A DNA stretch of 64,000 bases. Source: Cryphonectria parasitica EP155 (Eukaryota > Ascomycota > Sordariomycetes > Diaporthales > Cryphonectriaceae). The DNA is taken from contig NW_024468913.1 in assembly GCF_011745365.1 (NCBI RefSeq), positions 372,001 to 436,000 on the forward strand. Reading direction: 5' to 3'. Positions 35,137-46,932 of this stretch are shown in pieces. Each line of letters begins with the position of its first letter. Within the stretch, counting starts at the first letter, position 1. The notes beneath the pieces are model-generated. The model saw only the letters and a list, made by a program, of their open reading frames with translations. It ran no database searches and was not told the origin of the DNA. The position numbers were made by a program, and so were the translations under genes.

Positions 35137-36292
35137 TTAGCCATCGATGTCCATGCCTCCCCCATTCGTTGCATCCTTTGCGCCGTTCGTTGCGTCCTTC
35201 TTTGGCATGGTCGCCTCCTTGTCGATCATCTGTTTGGACACGGCCACGATGTTGTCCTCAATGAGCTGCTGGCCCACGTCCTCCAGATGCTTCTTGGGGT
35301 CGAGCTTGCCCACGTAACGCGTCTTGAGCTGGTCCTTCGTGAGCTCCGTCTCCTCCTTGACCCTCTTCTCGTAACCCTCGGCCAGGCTTACCAGCCTCTC
35401 CAGCCTCTCCTTGTTGCGGTCGCCTTCTGCGCAAAAGTCGTCCATCTGCAGCGCCTCGGTCCATGGCTGTTTGTGCAGGTTCATGAGCATGTTCTCCTCG
35501 AGGGCTGTCTTGCGGTAGTTGATTCCGATCGAGTAATAGTGTCGGTTCAGGCCATGAATCAGCGCTTGAATAGAGGGCTTGTTCAGGTGACCCAGGTTGG
35601 ACGTGCTCTGGCGGGGCTCCTGCCCCAGCATGAGAGACTGTGGGTTGATCAGACGGAAGGCATCGATGACGACCTTGCCCTTGACGGACTGGATGGGATC
35701 CACGACGACGGCGACGGCTCGAGGGGTGAGTTGCTCGAAAGACTGTTGGGTGTTGATGTCGACACTAGAGAGCCAGCAACCAAAACCAGGATGCGAGTGA
35801 TACCAACCCACGACGGACTCGGGCCTACAACGGCACATTGGTCAGCATTGGGCGACCCCTTCTTCCACAGCAGCCACAAAACAATGCTGGGAATTCTTAC
35901 CTGCCCGTCTGTCGCAGCATCTCCATCATCTTCATCTGGAAGACAGGGTCCACGGCCTCGACGCTGACACCAGTACCACTTTGTGGCATGGCAAACACAT
36001 CCACAACCCTGACAGTGAAGTCATCGACGAATTCTCCCAACATCAAACCCATGACCTCCATGGGCACACCTGCTCGGCCGTGTCGCAGCATTTTGAGGAG
36101 GGCGAGGGAAGATATGTAGACAGTCTCGGAGTTGTCAATGAGGTTCGAGTTGTCCTATAAAGGTACGTGGAAAGTCAGTCAAGACCGTTACCATAAAAAG
36201 TATCATCAAGTCGGCCACAGGGTACGAACAGATCCAGGCTGAGCGCCACCCAACTGGCCTCGTGTGCCGCCGAGCAGACCCCGGAGATCCAT
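35137..36292 (-). CDS. RPN11: 26S proteasome regulatory subunit RPN11 (JAMM deubiquitinase)
   Basis: Three exons, 36292-36230, 36154-35901 and 35824-35137, join to 334 residues. The MPN+/JAMM site is complete: E54 in VPMEVMG, then H115-S-H117[11 protein letters not shown]128, the zinc ligands and catalytic glutamate of an ubiquitin isopeptidase. Flanking segments such as [20 protein letters not shown] and [14 protein letters not shown] are near-invariant in RPN11/PSMD14. In the proteasome lid this subunit removes ubiquitin chains from substrates before degradation. The C-terminus carries two copies of a DATNG motif and is slightly longer than in yeast. The first intron needs the unusual donor GTTCGT to keep frame. 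The gene is divergent from RPD3 across about 0.72 kb. Confidence 0.97.
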
Positions 36293-37016
36293 CTTGTACA
36301 GGCGTCTGGGTGGTCGAGAATTGAGAATGAGCGTTCAAAAGAGCCTTGAGAACGAGAAGACTCTGATGGAATTTCAGATCGTAGTGGCTATGTGCAGTTG
36401 GATGGAGGATGTGGTGAGGGAAAGACGGAAAAGATGGGGTAGCTGGATGATGCTGGATGTTGGTGCTTCGAGACTCTCTAGGTTCGAGGTTGACGACAGC
36501 TCTGGGCAGCCTGGAGCACTGACGAACTGAGTAACTGACCAACAGCAATCGGTCCCACAGTGACCAGAGAGCTCCGGAGTGCTTACCTCAGCTGGGGCTG
36601 GGGAGGCCTTATCCACCCAATAACAATACTAGACTGCTAATCCACACGAGGACAGGGATAGGTCAGATAATCATGAGGTAGCTGCCGGCAGGCATAGAGC
36701 TCCAGCCAGGCCAACCCCAAACTTCTAAGCCTACTTGCGCTGCCTCTTGTAATTCAAGATCATTGCAATCCTCACATCACCATTGCCTTCTAACCCAGGC
36801 CCCCTCACTGGCAACCTTTTGCCTTGGTAGTGCTACCAATGATCCCCTCCTAAGATTTTCAATAATTTCTTCTATAAAATTCAATTTGGCCACGCAGGCA
36901 TTCTACAACACCGTACTCCCAGTTCCATCGAAAACAATCCATCCTGTGCATTGACAGCATTCTTCATTGTCGCTCATTGCTCACATATCTTGGATTTCTA
37001 AGGAGAATTACTGAAA
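36293..37016. promoter_or_regulatory. Shared divergent promoter region of RPN11 and RPD3
   Basis: About 0.72 kb separates the two start codons on opposite strands. It must hold both promoters. I looked for the yeast proteasome control element GGTGGCAAA on both strands and did not find it. No coding frame is convincing here. Confidence 0.5.
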
Positions 37017-39287
37017 ATGGACAGCTCGTCAAGAGACAAAGATCCTGCGGGAGTCGATCGCTCTCGACCCCTCTACACCAAATTAAATACAACCAAGAAA
37101 CAGGTTGCATACTTCTACGACTCCGACATTGGCAATTATGCATATGTTACTGGCCATCCCATGAAGCCTCACCGTATTCGACTGGCACACAGCTTGGTGA
37201 TGAACTACAATGTGTACAAATACCTCGAGGTTTACGTGAGTATATCCTTCTCTGCAAACCATCTAGTGCCCGGAGTTGTCCGTCTTGGACGACGGACACC
37301 CCGCTACAACGAATTGCTTCCTGACGCGAGCTATGAACACACAGCGTGCGAAACCTGCTGTCGTCAACGAGATGACGCAGTTCCACACAGACGAGTACAT
37401 CGAATTCCTCCGGCGAGTCACACCAGACAATATGGATAGCTACATGCGCGAGCAAACCAAGTACAATGTCGGAGACGACTGTCCTGTCTTTGACGGTCTC
37501 TTCGAGTTCTGCGGCATCAGTGCTGGAGGGTCCATGGAAGGCGCCGCTCGCCTCAACCGACAAAAGTGCGATATCGCAATCAACTGGGCCGGTGGACTGC
37601 ATCACGCCAAGAAAAGTGAGGCCAGCGGCTTCTGCTACGTTAACGGTATGTCTGGCCCGACTGCACAGGTTTTTATGCGTCTCCATCTGCTGACCGAGGA
37701 CCTCTATGCAGACATCGTCCTCGCCATACTCGAGCTCCTCCGCTATAAGAAGCGGGTCCTGTATATCGACATCGATGTTCACCACGGCGATGGTGTCGAG
37801 GAAGCCTTTTACACCACCGACCGCGTCATGACAGTCTCCTTCCACAAATACGGCGAGTACTTCCCTGGCACCGGCGAGCTTAGAGATATCGGTATCGGTG
37901 TCGGGAAAAATTACGCTGTCAACTTTCCTCTCCGCGACGGAATTACCGACCAAACATACGAAACAATCTTTGAGCCTGTCATCGAAGCCGTCATGACATA
38001 CTACCAACCCGAGGCTGTTGTACTCCAGTGCGGCGGAGACAGCCTGTCTGGTGACCGCCTCGGCTGCTTCAACCTCAGCATGCGTGGACATGCCAACTGT
38101 GTCAACTTCGTGCGCAAGTTCAACCTTCCTACCCTTGTCCTCGGCGGCGGTGGGTATACCATGCGCAATGTCGCGCGGACCTGGGCTTACGAGACGGGTC
38201 GCCTGGTTGGCGTTGAGATGGACCCCGTCCTGCCCTACAATGAATACTACGATGCAAGTAGCCCTTTGTCACGGCCAATAATCAGACAGCGCTAACTATG
38301 GTGCAGTACTACGGTCCCGACTACGAGCTTAATGTGCGCCCATCAAACATGGAGAACGCAAACAGTCCCGAGTACCTCGAAAAGATCAAGAATGCCGTCA
38401 TCGAAAACCTCAAGAAGACCATTCCGGCCCCATCTGTCCAGATGCAGGACGTCCCAAGACAAGGCATGAACGTCATGACGGACGAGGATGAAGCCGAGCT
38501 CGATGATGAGGATGCAGATAACAACAAAGACGTCCGCATCACCCGGCGCAATGCCGACAAAAACGTGGCCAGAGATGACGAGTTCGAAGAGAGCGACGAT
38601 GAAGACATGGACAAGGCCGTCGGCATATACCAAACGAACGGCAAGAAGCGCCCTATCACGGATTACAAGAACCCCTACGCTCAAGAGGACTATGAAGACG
38701 TCGTTGACCGTAATGGGGACAAGCCACCAACCCCGCGCGCCGACGCGCCCACCGCGGCGGACGCCGAGGATGGGGACGAGACCATGGAGGACGTCGGCGC
38801 TGATGCAGTTGAGCAGCCCGAGCCTGAGGTCGAGAAGGCGGCCGAGAGCACTGCCGCACCTCAACCAACGGATGCTGCCGCTGTTCCCGACAAGGACGGC
38901 GATATTGACATGGCAGAAGCTGAGGCGGAAACGGCAGCTTCAGCGCATGAAGGAGACGCCGATGTGGGGCTTGACTCTGCCAGTACAAAGACTGTCCCTA
39001 TGAAAACGGGGGACCAAGATGTCGAAACGCCGGCTGAGGATGTTACCACGGACGATGTCCCTGCTCAGAACATTGACGAGAAGCAACCCGACAAGGATGC
39101 CACAACGTCTGGAATAACAGAAGCTGCTGCAGCTGAGACAACCGAACCGAAGACAAAATCCCCCTCCAAGGCTTCTGAGGTAGCGGACGACAGTGTTGCG
39201 AAAGTAGATGCTGAAGATGTCGCCAAGGCCGATGATGCCCAGAAAGCGGATGCTGCGCCGTCTAACGAATCTGCCACGGAAAAGTAG
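37017..39287 (+). CDS. RPD3: Class I histone deacetylase, RPD3 orthologue
   Basis: Four exons, 37017-37235, 37345-37645, 37712-38253 and 38307-39287, join to 680 residues. The HDAC core spans about residues 25-400: catalytic H159-H160 in GGLHHAKK, zinc ligands in DIDVHHGDG (D195, H197), and LGGGGYT near the end of the core. It removes acetyl groups from histone tails in Rpd3L/Rpd3S-type complexes in the nucleus. The last intron (38254-38306) begins with GCAAGT, a GC donor, and splicing there gives EYYD joined to YYGPDYEL, exactly as expected for the family. The C-terminal 280 residues are acidic, with long Asp/Glu-rich and Ala/Pro-rich stretches and several KK or KR pairs; filamentous fungal RPD3 proteins are longer than the 433 residues of yeast. 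The start ATG has a good AAAATGG context. Confidence 0.97.
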
Positions 39288-40423
39288 AGGGCCGTGGGGA
39301 ATCGCTCAGCTTGGAGGAGTCGAGACAACACACTGCACTTCTCTTCGTCCACTGAAGCAACAATTTTCCGCCTGGCACGAGCTCACAGTCCGAAGCGCGG
39401 GTCATCCAAAGCACACCTTCACGATTACCAGCTTTTTGTACCAGCCGCACAGGGCCGCCTTGCGCCCATGGCTCGAGACACTGTCTTCCCATAACCTTTC
39501 TTACTGAGGAATTTCTGAGCATGCATGGTAGAAGAGGTAGTATCTGTTGCGAAGGAGCAGTTTTGTTTTGTTTTCTTTTTTTGTCCTATTTAGCCCATGT
39601 TTCTACATTTGAGGTTTTCTTACCCGTACGCTGGAGGAGCGGGGCTGCGATTGCAATGCCAGGCAGGGAAAGACCAATACCCTTATCATCCTATGCTTTT
39701 CGCGCAAAAGGGCGTGGTCCTTGGGAACCACCGATCGGCGTAGGAGGCGTTGGGCGAGGATGCTCAGGGGTGGAAAAGAGGGCCGGCGTTTGGTCTCGGT
39801 TTGCTATATTTTATATTTTCTTACTTTGATCACTGTAATATCACTGCTGACTTTGACTGTCTCTGAGTCCTGGACCGTAGCATACTTTGTCCACCCCAAT
39901 CCAGCAGTCATTCTCGTCTCTCAACCACCTGCGCGACTTGCTCGAGGCTGATGTTGCACTGAGAAAGCACCCCGACTCCTCAAGCCAGGTCAAGCACATG
40001 ACAATAAGAAGACCTACCAGTACACCACCAGACACTTGCATTAGGAGCCCGGCTTCGTGAAACCCCTCCACGTGTTGCAAGTCCTTCTGCATCATGAGCC
40101 CAAGAGTCTTGTTGAGTATGATAGGATGCCGCACGAAGAATCACCCCTTCGTTTATGTGCTGTAATATGTGCCGTATCGAATTCGAACTCACTTTTTGGA
40201 TGGACCTCGGTTGACCTCCAGAGGTTAGGGTAGTTCATCAATTCGCATTAAATTGTAAAAAGGTCTCGAGTGGTACATGATGCAGGCACAACCAGCACTC
40301 CCATGACGCCTCTTCCATTCATTACCATCAAAATGGGGTTTCTTCTTTTCTTTTAGTATACTCCCAGCCTCCTTTCACCTCGACAAGAACACGGTCGTGA
40401 AAAGGGCCCTTCCTACGGCGACC
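39288..40423. other. Intergenic between convergent genes, about 1.1 kb
   Basis: This lies between the stops of RPD3 (plus) and the eight-Cys protein (minus). It should hold two 3' UTRs. I recognise no gene, RNA or repeat. Confidence 0.5.
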
Positions 40424-41210
40424 TCAGCTCTCCTCCGGGTTCGCGTTGGGAATCTGGCCCCAAAACGGGAAGCACTATGGTGTGAAACAAACGAGTCAGC
40501 CAAATACCAGATTAAAGTCTCCCTCTCGAGGTTTCTTCCCGAGCCCCCTCCCCCTTTCTTTTTCCCTTCCTTTCTTTTCGAATCCTCGTCCTTGATAGGG
40601 GAGGGGTGTTTGGGTCGGGTTGTCCACTCACACAATCGATGATCGTGTCGGTCCCGCACGTCTCTGAGGTGGCATCTGCCGAGCAGTTGTATGCCCAGCC
40701 TGATTTCGGGTCGTCGTACTGGTCTATGAGCGTTGTGCCAAAGGTGCAGTAGAAGGCGGCTGAGTCGCAGACGCTGACAGCGGAGGACTGCTGGTAGCTT
40801 TGGTAGACGTTGCAGCTGGTGTCGTAGATATTCCCTGGAGACGGAAGCAGTTTGGTCAGCAGGTTGGACAAGCCAACAAACCATTATGTTCAGCTTGCAG
40901 AGGTGACAACCAAAGCATTGTGTTGATAAAAGAGTTGCAGCACAGACGGCTTCAAGCCATGGTACATATCGAGACAAAGAATACCAGTCTCTTGTCTCCA
41001 TTTGTTTCGTTTGCCCCCTCCCTTTTTCCCCTTTTTGTGGGGAGAGGACCAGAAAAGAAAGAAGCAAATAGAGTGCTTACACTGCGTATTTCCAGTAGAG
41101 AGGACCTGTGGTGTACCAATAGCGTAGACGTTACCGGAGCAGACAGCGTCTGTCATACTGGTGAAGCCCAGCATGACAGCGGCGGCGAGGAAAGACGTTG
41201 GCAACTGCAT
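40424..41210 (-). CDS. Small secreted cysteine-rich protein, 8 Cys
   Basis: Three exons, 41210-41081, 40834-40632 and 40474-40424, join to 127 residues. The first 22 residues are a signal peptide (core FLAAAVMLGF, ending TDA). The mature part of about 105 residues has eight Cys residues, which suits four disulfides, and contains a short CC pair near the end. Exon joins use donors GTAAGC and GTGAGT with clean CAG and TAG acceptors. Size, secretion and Cys content match fungal effector-like or extracellular proteins, but no named family is recognised, and a role in host interaction is only one possibility. Confidence 0.8.
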
Positions 41211-44200
41211 CTTGGCGTGGGAAAGGGTCTAAGATAGAAAAACCTTCGATGATATATGCCTTGGTAAAAGAGCAGTGGTGCCACAGAGGGGAGAGATGAA
41301 AAGCTCAGCCTTTTCCCGGAGAAAAATAATCTAGGGACGCGGGTCTCATCATTTTCATATATTATGTATGATATCGATCCCCCTTTTGTCTGGACCTGTC
41401 TTATGACACCACTCTCCCCCCCAAAGGGCCCAAAGGGCTGTCAGACTCGTGGCGGCGCAGGGCGCATCGCGATGCACCCTTCTCTCATCCCTGAGCCGTA
41501 GCGCACCTTAAGCTGCAATAATGCAACATTCGGAATTGTTTTAGGTCAGGCGGCACCTCGTATACCGCAGGCCGGGGTAGGATGCATTGCAACGATCCAG
41601 CCACATTGACGGGCACTGGTCAGGGATAGATTATCCAGCTCTCTCATTGGACACCCCCCAGGTACCGTTCTCTCCCAAGGAAACAAGAGAGCAGTGAAGC
41701 CCAATCCCATCCCTAGCGCTCGGAAACCGGATAAGACGGCATTCCTGCATGTCGTCTACTATAGTACTCTAGTATTCTCTCCGGCGCACTGTCACCACAG
41801 TGACATTGGGGAGAAAGCTTGTCACCGCCACAGAAATGCTTGTCCCTCGTATCGAGACCGTTTTGTTAGGGACTTTACATGTATATGCTTTCAACGTGGT
41901 TTTCATATCATTTTGTGTACGATCAAACAACAATTATTTTTCTGAGCAACTCGTCTTGCATCCGTCCACCTTTGCGCCCCCCTGGGAGAGGTTCTGCACA
42001 TGAAGGAATGAATTTTTCTTTCCCTCCTTCCCAGAAGGAGACCATTGAACGGTACTTGTGTCCATCGTTTCCCCACGAGAATTCCAACAGAGGGGCTGGC
42101 CACAGGCCGCTGTGGCGTCCAGGGGGCCTCGGAATTATCGATTGGGCGGGCGGCCAGCCTCCGAAAAGGGCGCGTAGACTGCCCACTAGGCCTGTACAGA
42201 ACCAGTACAGCATCGCCCTGCAATCTCCTGTGCCCTCCATCGTCTGATGCTTGTGCGCGTGGCTAGCTGCTTCAGCCTGCAAGGCCACATGTGATGGAAG
42301 GAAGAAAAGAGGGGGGGAGGGGGGGTGAAGAGGTGCATTAGCTGTTCAGCTCCGGTGCTGCAAGGTGTGATCAGCTCATGCCGTGCATGGAATGTGCCGC
42401 CCGCACAGGCTTTTCTCCGACCTTGGATTGCAGTAACAGGCGTATCAGCAGCCCACAGTCGTGCTATTTATTTCCATCTCTGGATGGAAGTGTGTCCAAC
42501 AATTTCAATCACTTCTACTGTCGTCATCTACTGAATACTTACATTGCTGTCTGCTACAGTTGTGTGGGTCAACGTGCAGCCCCACGAGCCTAAACTCTTT
42601 TACAAAGTCTAATCTCTTCAGAGGTCCATACCTCTGCTGTTCGCAACGTAACACTCGAAAGCTGTACATCTTCGTCTTACAAGCGCTATGAGACATGCAT
42701 GAAGATCCGGTCTGGAAGCCTGATAGTCTTGAGCGGTCAAGGCGTTCTCTTACGCGCTCACTGAACATGAGTACGTACCATTGAGCCTACCCGACCCGAT
42801 ACTCTCATCTCAAGTTCTCGTAGATCAGAAATAATGTTCATTCGTCCCACTTTATTGATACATTGGTATCGACCAACTCCTCCCCCCCCCTCTTTTTCCT
42901 GTTCCCATCTATCTTTCTTGAATATGCAATCTGAATTACGTAGAAAGTAGAATTGACCAACTTCCCAACCACCAGGTGTGCAGCTACCATATGAAACTTC
43001 TTGCATCTCTGTTGCTGTGAACTCAATTGAAAAGTTGTTGCATACTCCAAGCCTTCGGCCTTTAATATTCAACATCAACTCTTTTGTGCGAGAACTAGTG
43101 GCTGACAGGCCCGTATGTACCTGCCAGGCACATGCCCTGCCCTACGTTTCCTACTTTGATAGCTTCAGCCAGCCCGGATCTCGCTTGCCTTCCACCTCTC
43201 CTTCCGTCTCGTAGCCTCTAAATAATAGAGCCTTTCCGGCTGTTCAGCTTTTCTGATAAAGCAGGCTAAACAATCTCGGCCATCTTTTTCATGCCCGGCC
43301 AGCATACTCACAATACTCTGGGCTTTCGAGAAGACAGTCCGTGAGGGCCCATCGTAGCCTGGCGAAGTCAGATTGATCCGATCAAGCAATCTATACTAGG
43401 GACAAGCGTCGCAACCTCAGGTTGCAGCTTGCTTTCCTGGTTCCGCCCGAGAATCAAGTGGATGTCAGCACGGGGCTGAACGACTTCTATCAACTCGATG
43501 CATGGGATATCAACGGGCACGACGAAACCCACATGCGTAGCCTAGCATGTATCAATGTAGAGGTCGCGAAGCCAGAGAGATAATTCTGATCTTCTCATAC
43601 TAGAGCTTCTCTCGAGATTCTTGGGCTGTCGAGCCGCGAGACCCAGGAGACAAGTCCCAGGTAGGTTTCTTGACCGATCTGTCTCAGGCCCAGTGCTCTG
43701 CGAGTAACAAGGCCAATATTCGAGCGTTTGGCCTCACGCATTACAATTGCGATTTGGTGGTTGAACGGGATGAAGTCACGCTGAGGCTCCTTGCCAACCG
43801 GCTTGGTAACGACTTCGCCCAGACAAATGGATTTCAATGGAGATAAGACGGTCTGGATATAAGTAACGGGATCCGAAGTCCTCAGAGCCCAAAGGGTATG
43901 AAGCTGTCAATCTTGCAATGTTGCACCGAACTGACTGACATTCATCTGTCCACCGTTTCACAGTGAGGATTGTGTCAACGTTCTCATCATCGAGGGCTAT
44001 TGAGATTCAGCATGATAAGAAGGCATTGATGAAGACATCACTGTACCACTTAGAGTTTTATCCGGAAGATGGAAAGTGGTGAGAAAAAGAGAAACGAAAG
44101 AAAGAAAAATGAGGTAGACGGCCTAATGTCTGGCAACGAAAGAAGGAAATGAGCACACATTAAAGACCAACAATACCAAATCAACTACGACACTTCAGCA

Positions 44201-44984
44201 GATATCACGTCCTCAGGCCACTGCTTCAGAGTCCAAATGAGGAGAACTTGAAGGAGAACATCGGGGTTCTAATTAACCTGCACTTCTCATAACACTCGAG
44301 AGGGATCTGATCAGACTGTAATCACGATGATACTTGTTGCAAGATGTCAAACTTCAATTGCCGCTGGATATCGTGAACATTGGCACGTATGGAGGCAAAT
44401 AGTATTCGAATGTGCACGATCGCTTACAAATGCGTTAGATGTGAATTATTAGGGACCGGAATACATCCGTCCCACGACCTTGCTTTGTAAAGCCGAGTTC
44501 CCACTGGATCTTTCAAATTCGATGCAGACTTAGTACCGATCAATTATCTTAATCTGTCCTCTCTTATGACTGTGTTCTTAAATGTGTGCCTAAATCTAAA
44601 GGACCTGGATGAGGAGGTCGCAATGGTTTTTAGTGGATCCTAGTTCTTTGTCGTCATGTCAACCACGATGTTGACATCCGTTGGAGTCGCCCAATCTGCC
44701 CGAAATCCTGTGGTGTTTCATGAGTGACGTTAAGTCCGAGTGGATGTGTCAGCGAACCCAAACCTCAACCCCCTCACTTCATCTGATATAGCGTTCGAAT
44801 CTAAGGTGATGTGACTTCCACGACAGCAGGTATATATCACCACCATGTCTCTTGTTTCTCTATCTCTCTCGCCCTACCTCAGATCTTATCATTGACATCG
44901 TCTCAGAAGCCAGGAATACTACTCACACCCAACCTTGGAAAGCACTCTTCTGAACGCGCTCACAACAAGGCCGTCCTGCACACA
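41211..44984. other. Intergenic, about 3.8 kb
   Basis: This separates the eight-Cys protein (minus) from the oxidoreductase (plus), so it holds both promoters. A G-rich stretch lies at about 42309-42327. Between 43165 and 43961 three minus-strand frames follow one another and could be a decayed gene (listed separately). The rest shows no recognisable gene. Confidence 0.5.
43165..43961 (-). pseudogene. Possible remnant of a protein-coding gene, unrecognised
   Basis: Three short minus-strand frames (43961-43776, 43837-43595, 43389-43165) look less random than their surroundings, with mixed residue use and hydrophobic segments, but they lie in different frames and have no ATG, splice sites or domain that would tie them into one gene. 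I cannot name a family. Chance is a fair alternative. Confidence 0.2.
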
Positions 44985-46426
44985 ATGGGTGCCTCCGTGA
45001 GCTGTATACGCCGCAACCAGCTCCTGGTGAGCCCTCCCGTGGTTGCCAAGAACGATGGAGCTTTGAAAATTGGCATCTTGGGCGCGGCAAACATTGCGTG
45101 AGTGAGACCCTCAAGCACCCTTCATACATCTGCCAGACACAGGCTAACACGACCTTCTTTTCGAGGTCACACGCGCAGACCTATAGCGCTCGTCAATCCG
45201 GCCAAGAGCAACCCAAATGTCATCGTGTCGGCTGTCGCAGCGCGTGACAAGACCAAGGCCATCGCGTTTGCCAAGAAGCACAGCATCGAGAACGTCAAGG
45301 ACAGCTATGACGGTACCTACGCCCTCTCATTCTTCAATCACCCTCACTACCACTATCATCACTCAAAGACAGGAAGCACGTCAGCTGACCACATGAGTAA
45401 AACTTACCAACTCTCCCAGCTGTCTTGGACGATCCCTCTATCGACGCAGTCTACATTCCCCTCCCCAACGGCCTTCACTACGAATGGGCACTCAAGGCCC
45501 TCAACAAAGGGAAACACGTCCTCCTTGAAAAACCCTCCACCTCCAACGCCCAGGAAGCCGAGGCACTCTTCCATGCCCCGGTGCTCTCCCGGCCCAACAA
45601 CGCCCCTGTCCTCCTCGAGGCCTTCCACAGCCGCTTCACCCCTGCCCTCGCCCTGTTCAAGTCCGTGCTCGACCAGCCCAACATCGAGCACGCCGTCGCC
45701 CGAGTCAGCATCCCGTCGCTCCTGTTCAACGAGGACGACATCCGCTTCCAGTACGACCTGGCGGGCGGCGCGCTCATGGACCTCGGCACGTACACCGTCG
45801 CGTTTCTTCGGGAGACGTTTGGAGTCGAGCCCACCGAGTGTCTTGCTGCGGATCTGACGAGGATGCCGCCGCCGCACGAGAAGTGTGACGGGAGCTTCAA
45901 GGCCACGCTGCGCTTCCCGAACGGCGGCACGGGGGAAATCGATGGGACCCTGAGGGGCTCGAATATTTTCTTCACCCAGGGCTGGCCGTCTATTACGGTC
46001 ACGCATAGGCCTGTGGTGGTCACTGACCACGGCGAGCAGGTGGGCGAGGGCTGTGAGGTGAAGAAGACCCGCAGCGTGTACTTTGCAAACTTCATGCTGC
46101 CCCCCCATTATCACCGTGTTGACATCGTGGACGAGTTTGTGGTCGTCAAAGGTGACTCGCAGGTCGTGAAGAAGTTCACCAAGAAGGAGACGAAGAAGGC
46201 CTACACATGGAAGGAAATGGGGCGCGACTTGCCCAGTGAGCCGTGGTATTCGACCTACGGATATATGCTGGAGCAGTTTGTCAACAAGATCAGGGGCCAG
46301 GAGGGCACTGGGATATTTATTTCCCATGAGGACAGCATTGCTCAGATGAAGGCCCTCGATATGATTTATGAAAAGTCGGGGCTGGGCGCGAGACCATTCA
46401 GCAAGTACTACGCAGAGTCGGCTTGA
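44985..46426 (+). CDS. Gfo/Idh/MocA family NAD(P)-dependent oxidoreductase
   Basis: Three exons, 44985-45097, 45179-45312 and 45420-46426, join to 417 residues. Residues 28-38 form a Rossmann start (KIGILGAANIA), followed by the family's PNGLHYEWALKAL segment and the catalytic EKP motif (LLEKPSTSN). The C-terminal part is the alpha/beta substrate domain, with LMDLGTYTV, a motif typical of the dihydrodiol/D-xylose dehydrogenase branch. Such enzymes oxidise sugars, dihydrodiols or related alcohols with NADP. Length is normal for that branch. No targeting signal is obvious, so it is probably cytosolic. The exact substrate cannot be read from the sequence. Confidence 0.9.
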
Positions 46427-46932
46427 AGGTGAGAAGGCAGCTGGCCTTCTTTCTCACTCCCACGTATTGGGATCTATATACAGTAATTATGTCGCGTTTC
46501 TCTGCTCCAATATTTAATGTAATACATCAGTCCTGCCTCTCACGTAGTTAAGCTCTTCGTGCCCGCGCCTATCCAGCACTTCGAACTCTCGGGAAACGAG
46601 GCGACCGTGTTGTGATGCACACCGGCCTGACCGCCTCTTCGTTCTCTACCCGCGTCGCTGTGGTTTCTCGGATAGATCTCGAGTCTACTGACGTTTCAAC
46701 AAGCAGCTCTACTCTCACATATTAATTCGACCTGGAGGCCAGTATTCTTATGGCTTGGCATCACCTCGCATCCGCGACCGCAATAGGCTCGTCGTGCAAG
46801 CGCACTAACATGAAGCGCAGCGTCGACGACATTGATACCTAGATGATCGCTGTGGATGAGACCTGTGAGCTGACCCACGCCGAAGCCAACAAGATAGAGG
46901 CTATACGTTGTGAATAATCAGCTGTCAACACC
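46427..46932. other. Intergenic between convergent genes
   Basis: About 0.5 kb between the stops of the oxidoreductase (plus) and the membrane protein (minus). It should hold two 3' UTRs; nothing else is seen. Confidence 0.5.

Noticed and set aside
37147..38091. 314-codon minus-strand open frame
   Set aside because: Antisense to RPD3, whose catalytic core is unmistakable.
45404..46327. 307-codon minus-strand open frame
   Set aside because: Antisense shadow of the Gfo/Idh/MocA oxidoreductase, whose motifs and splice sites are clear.
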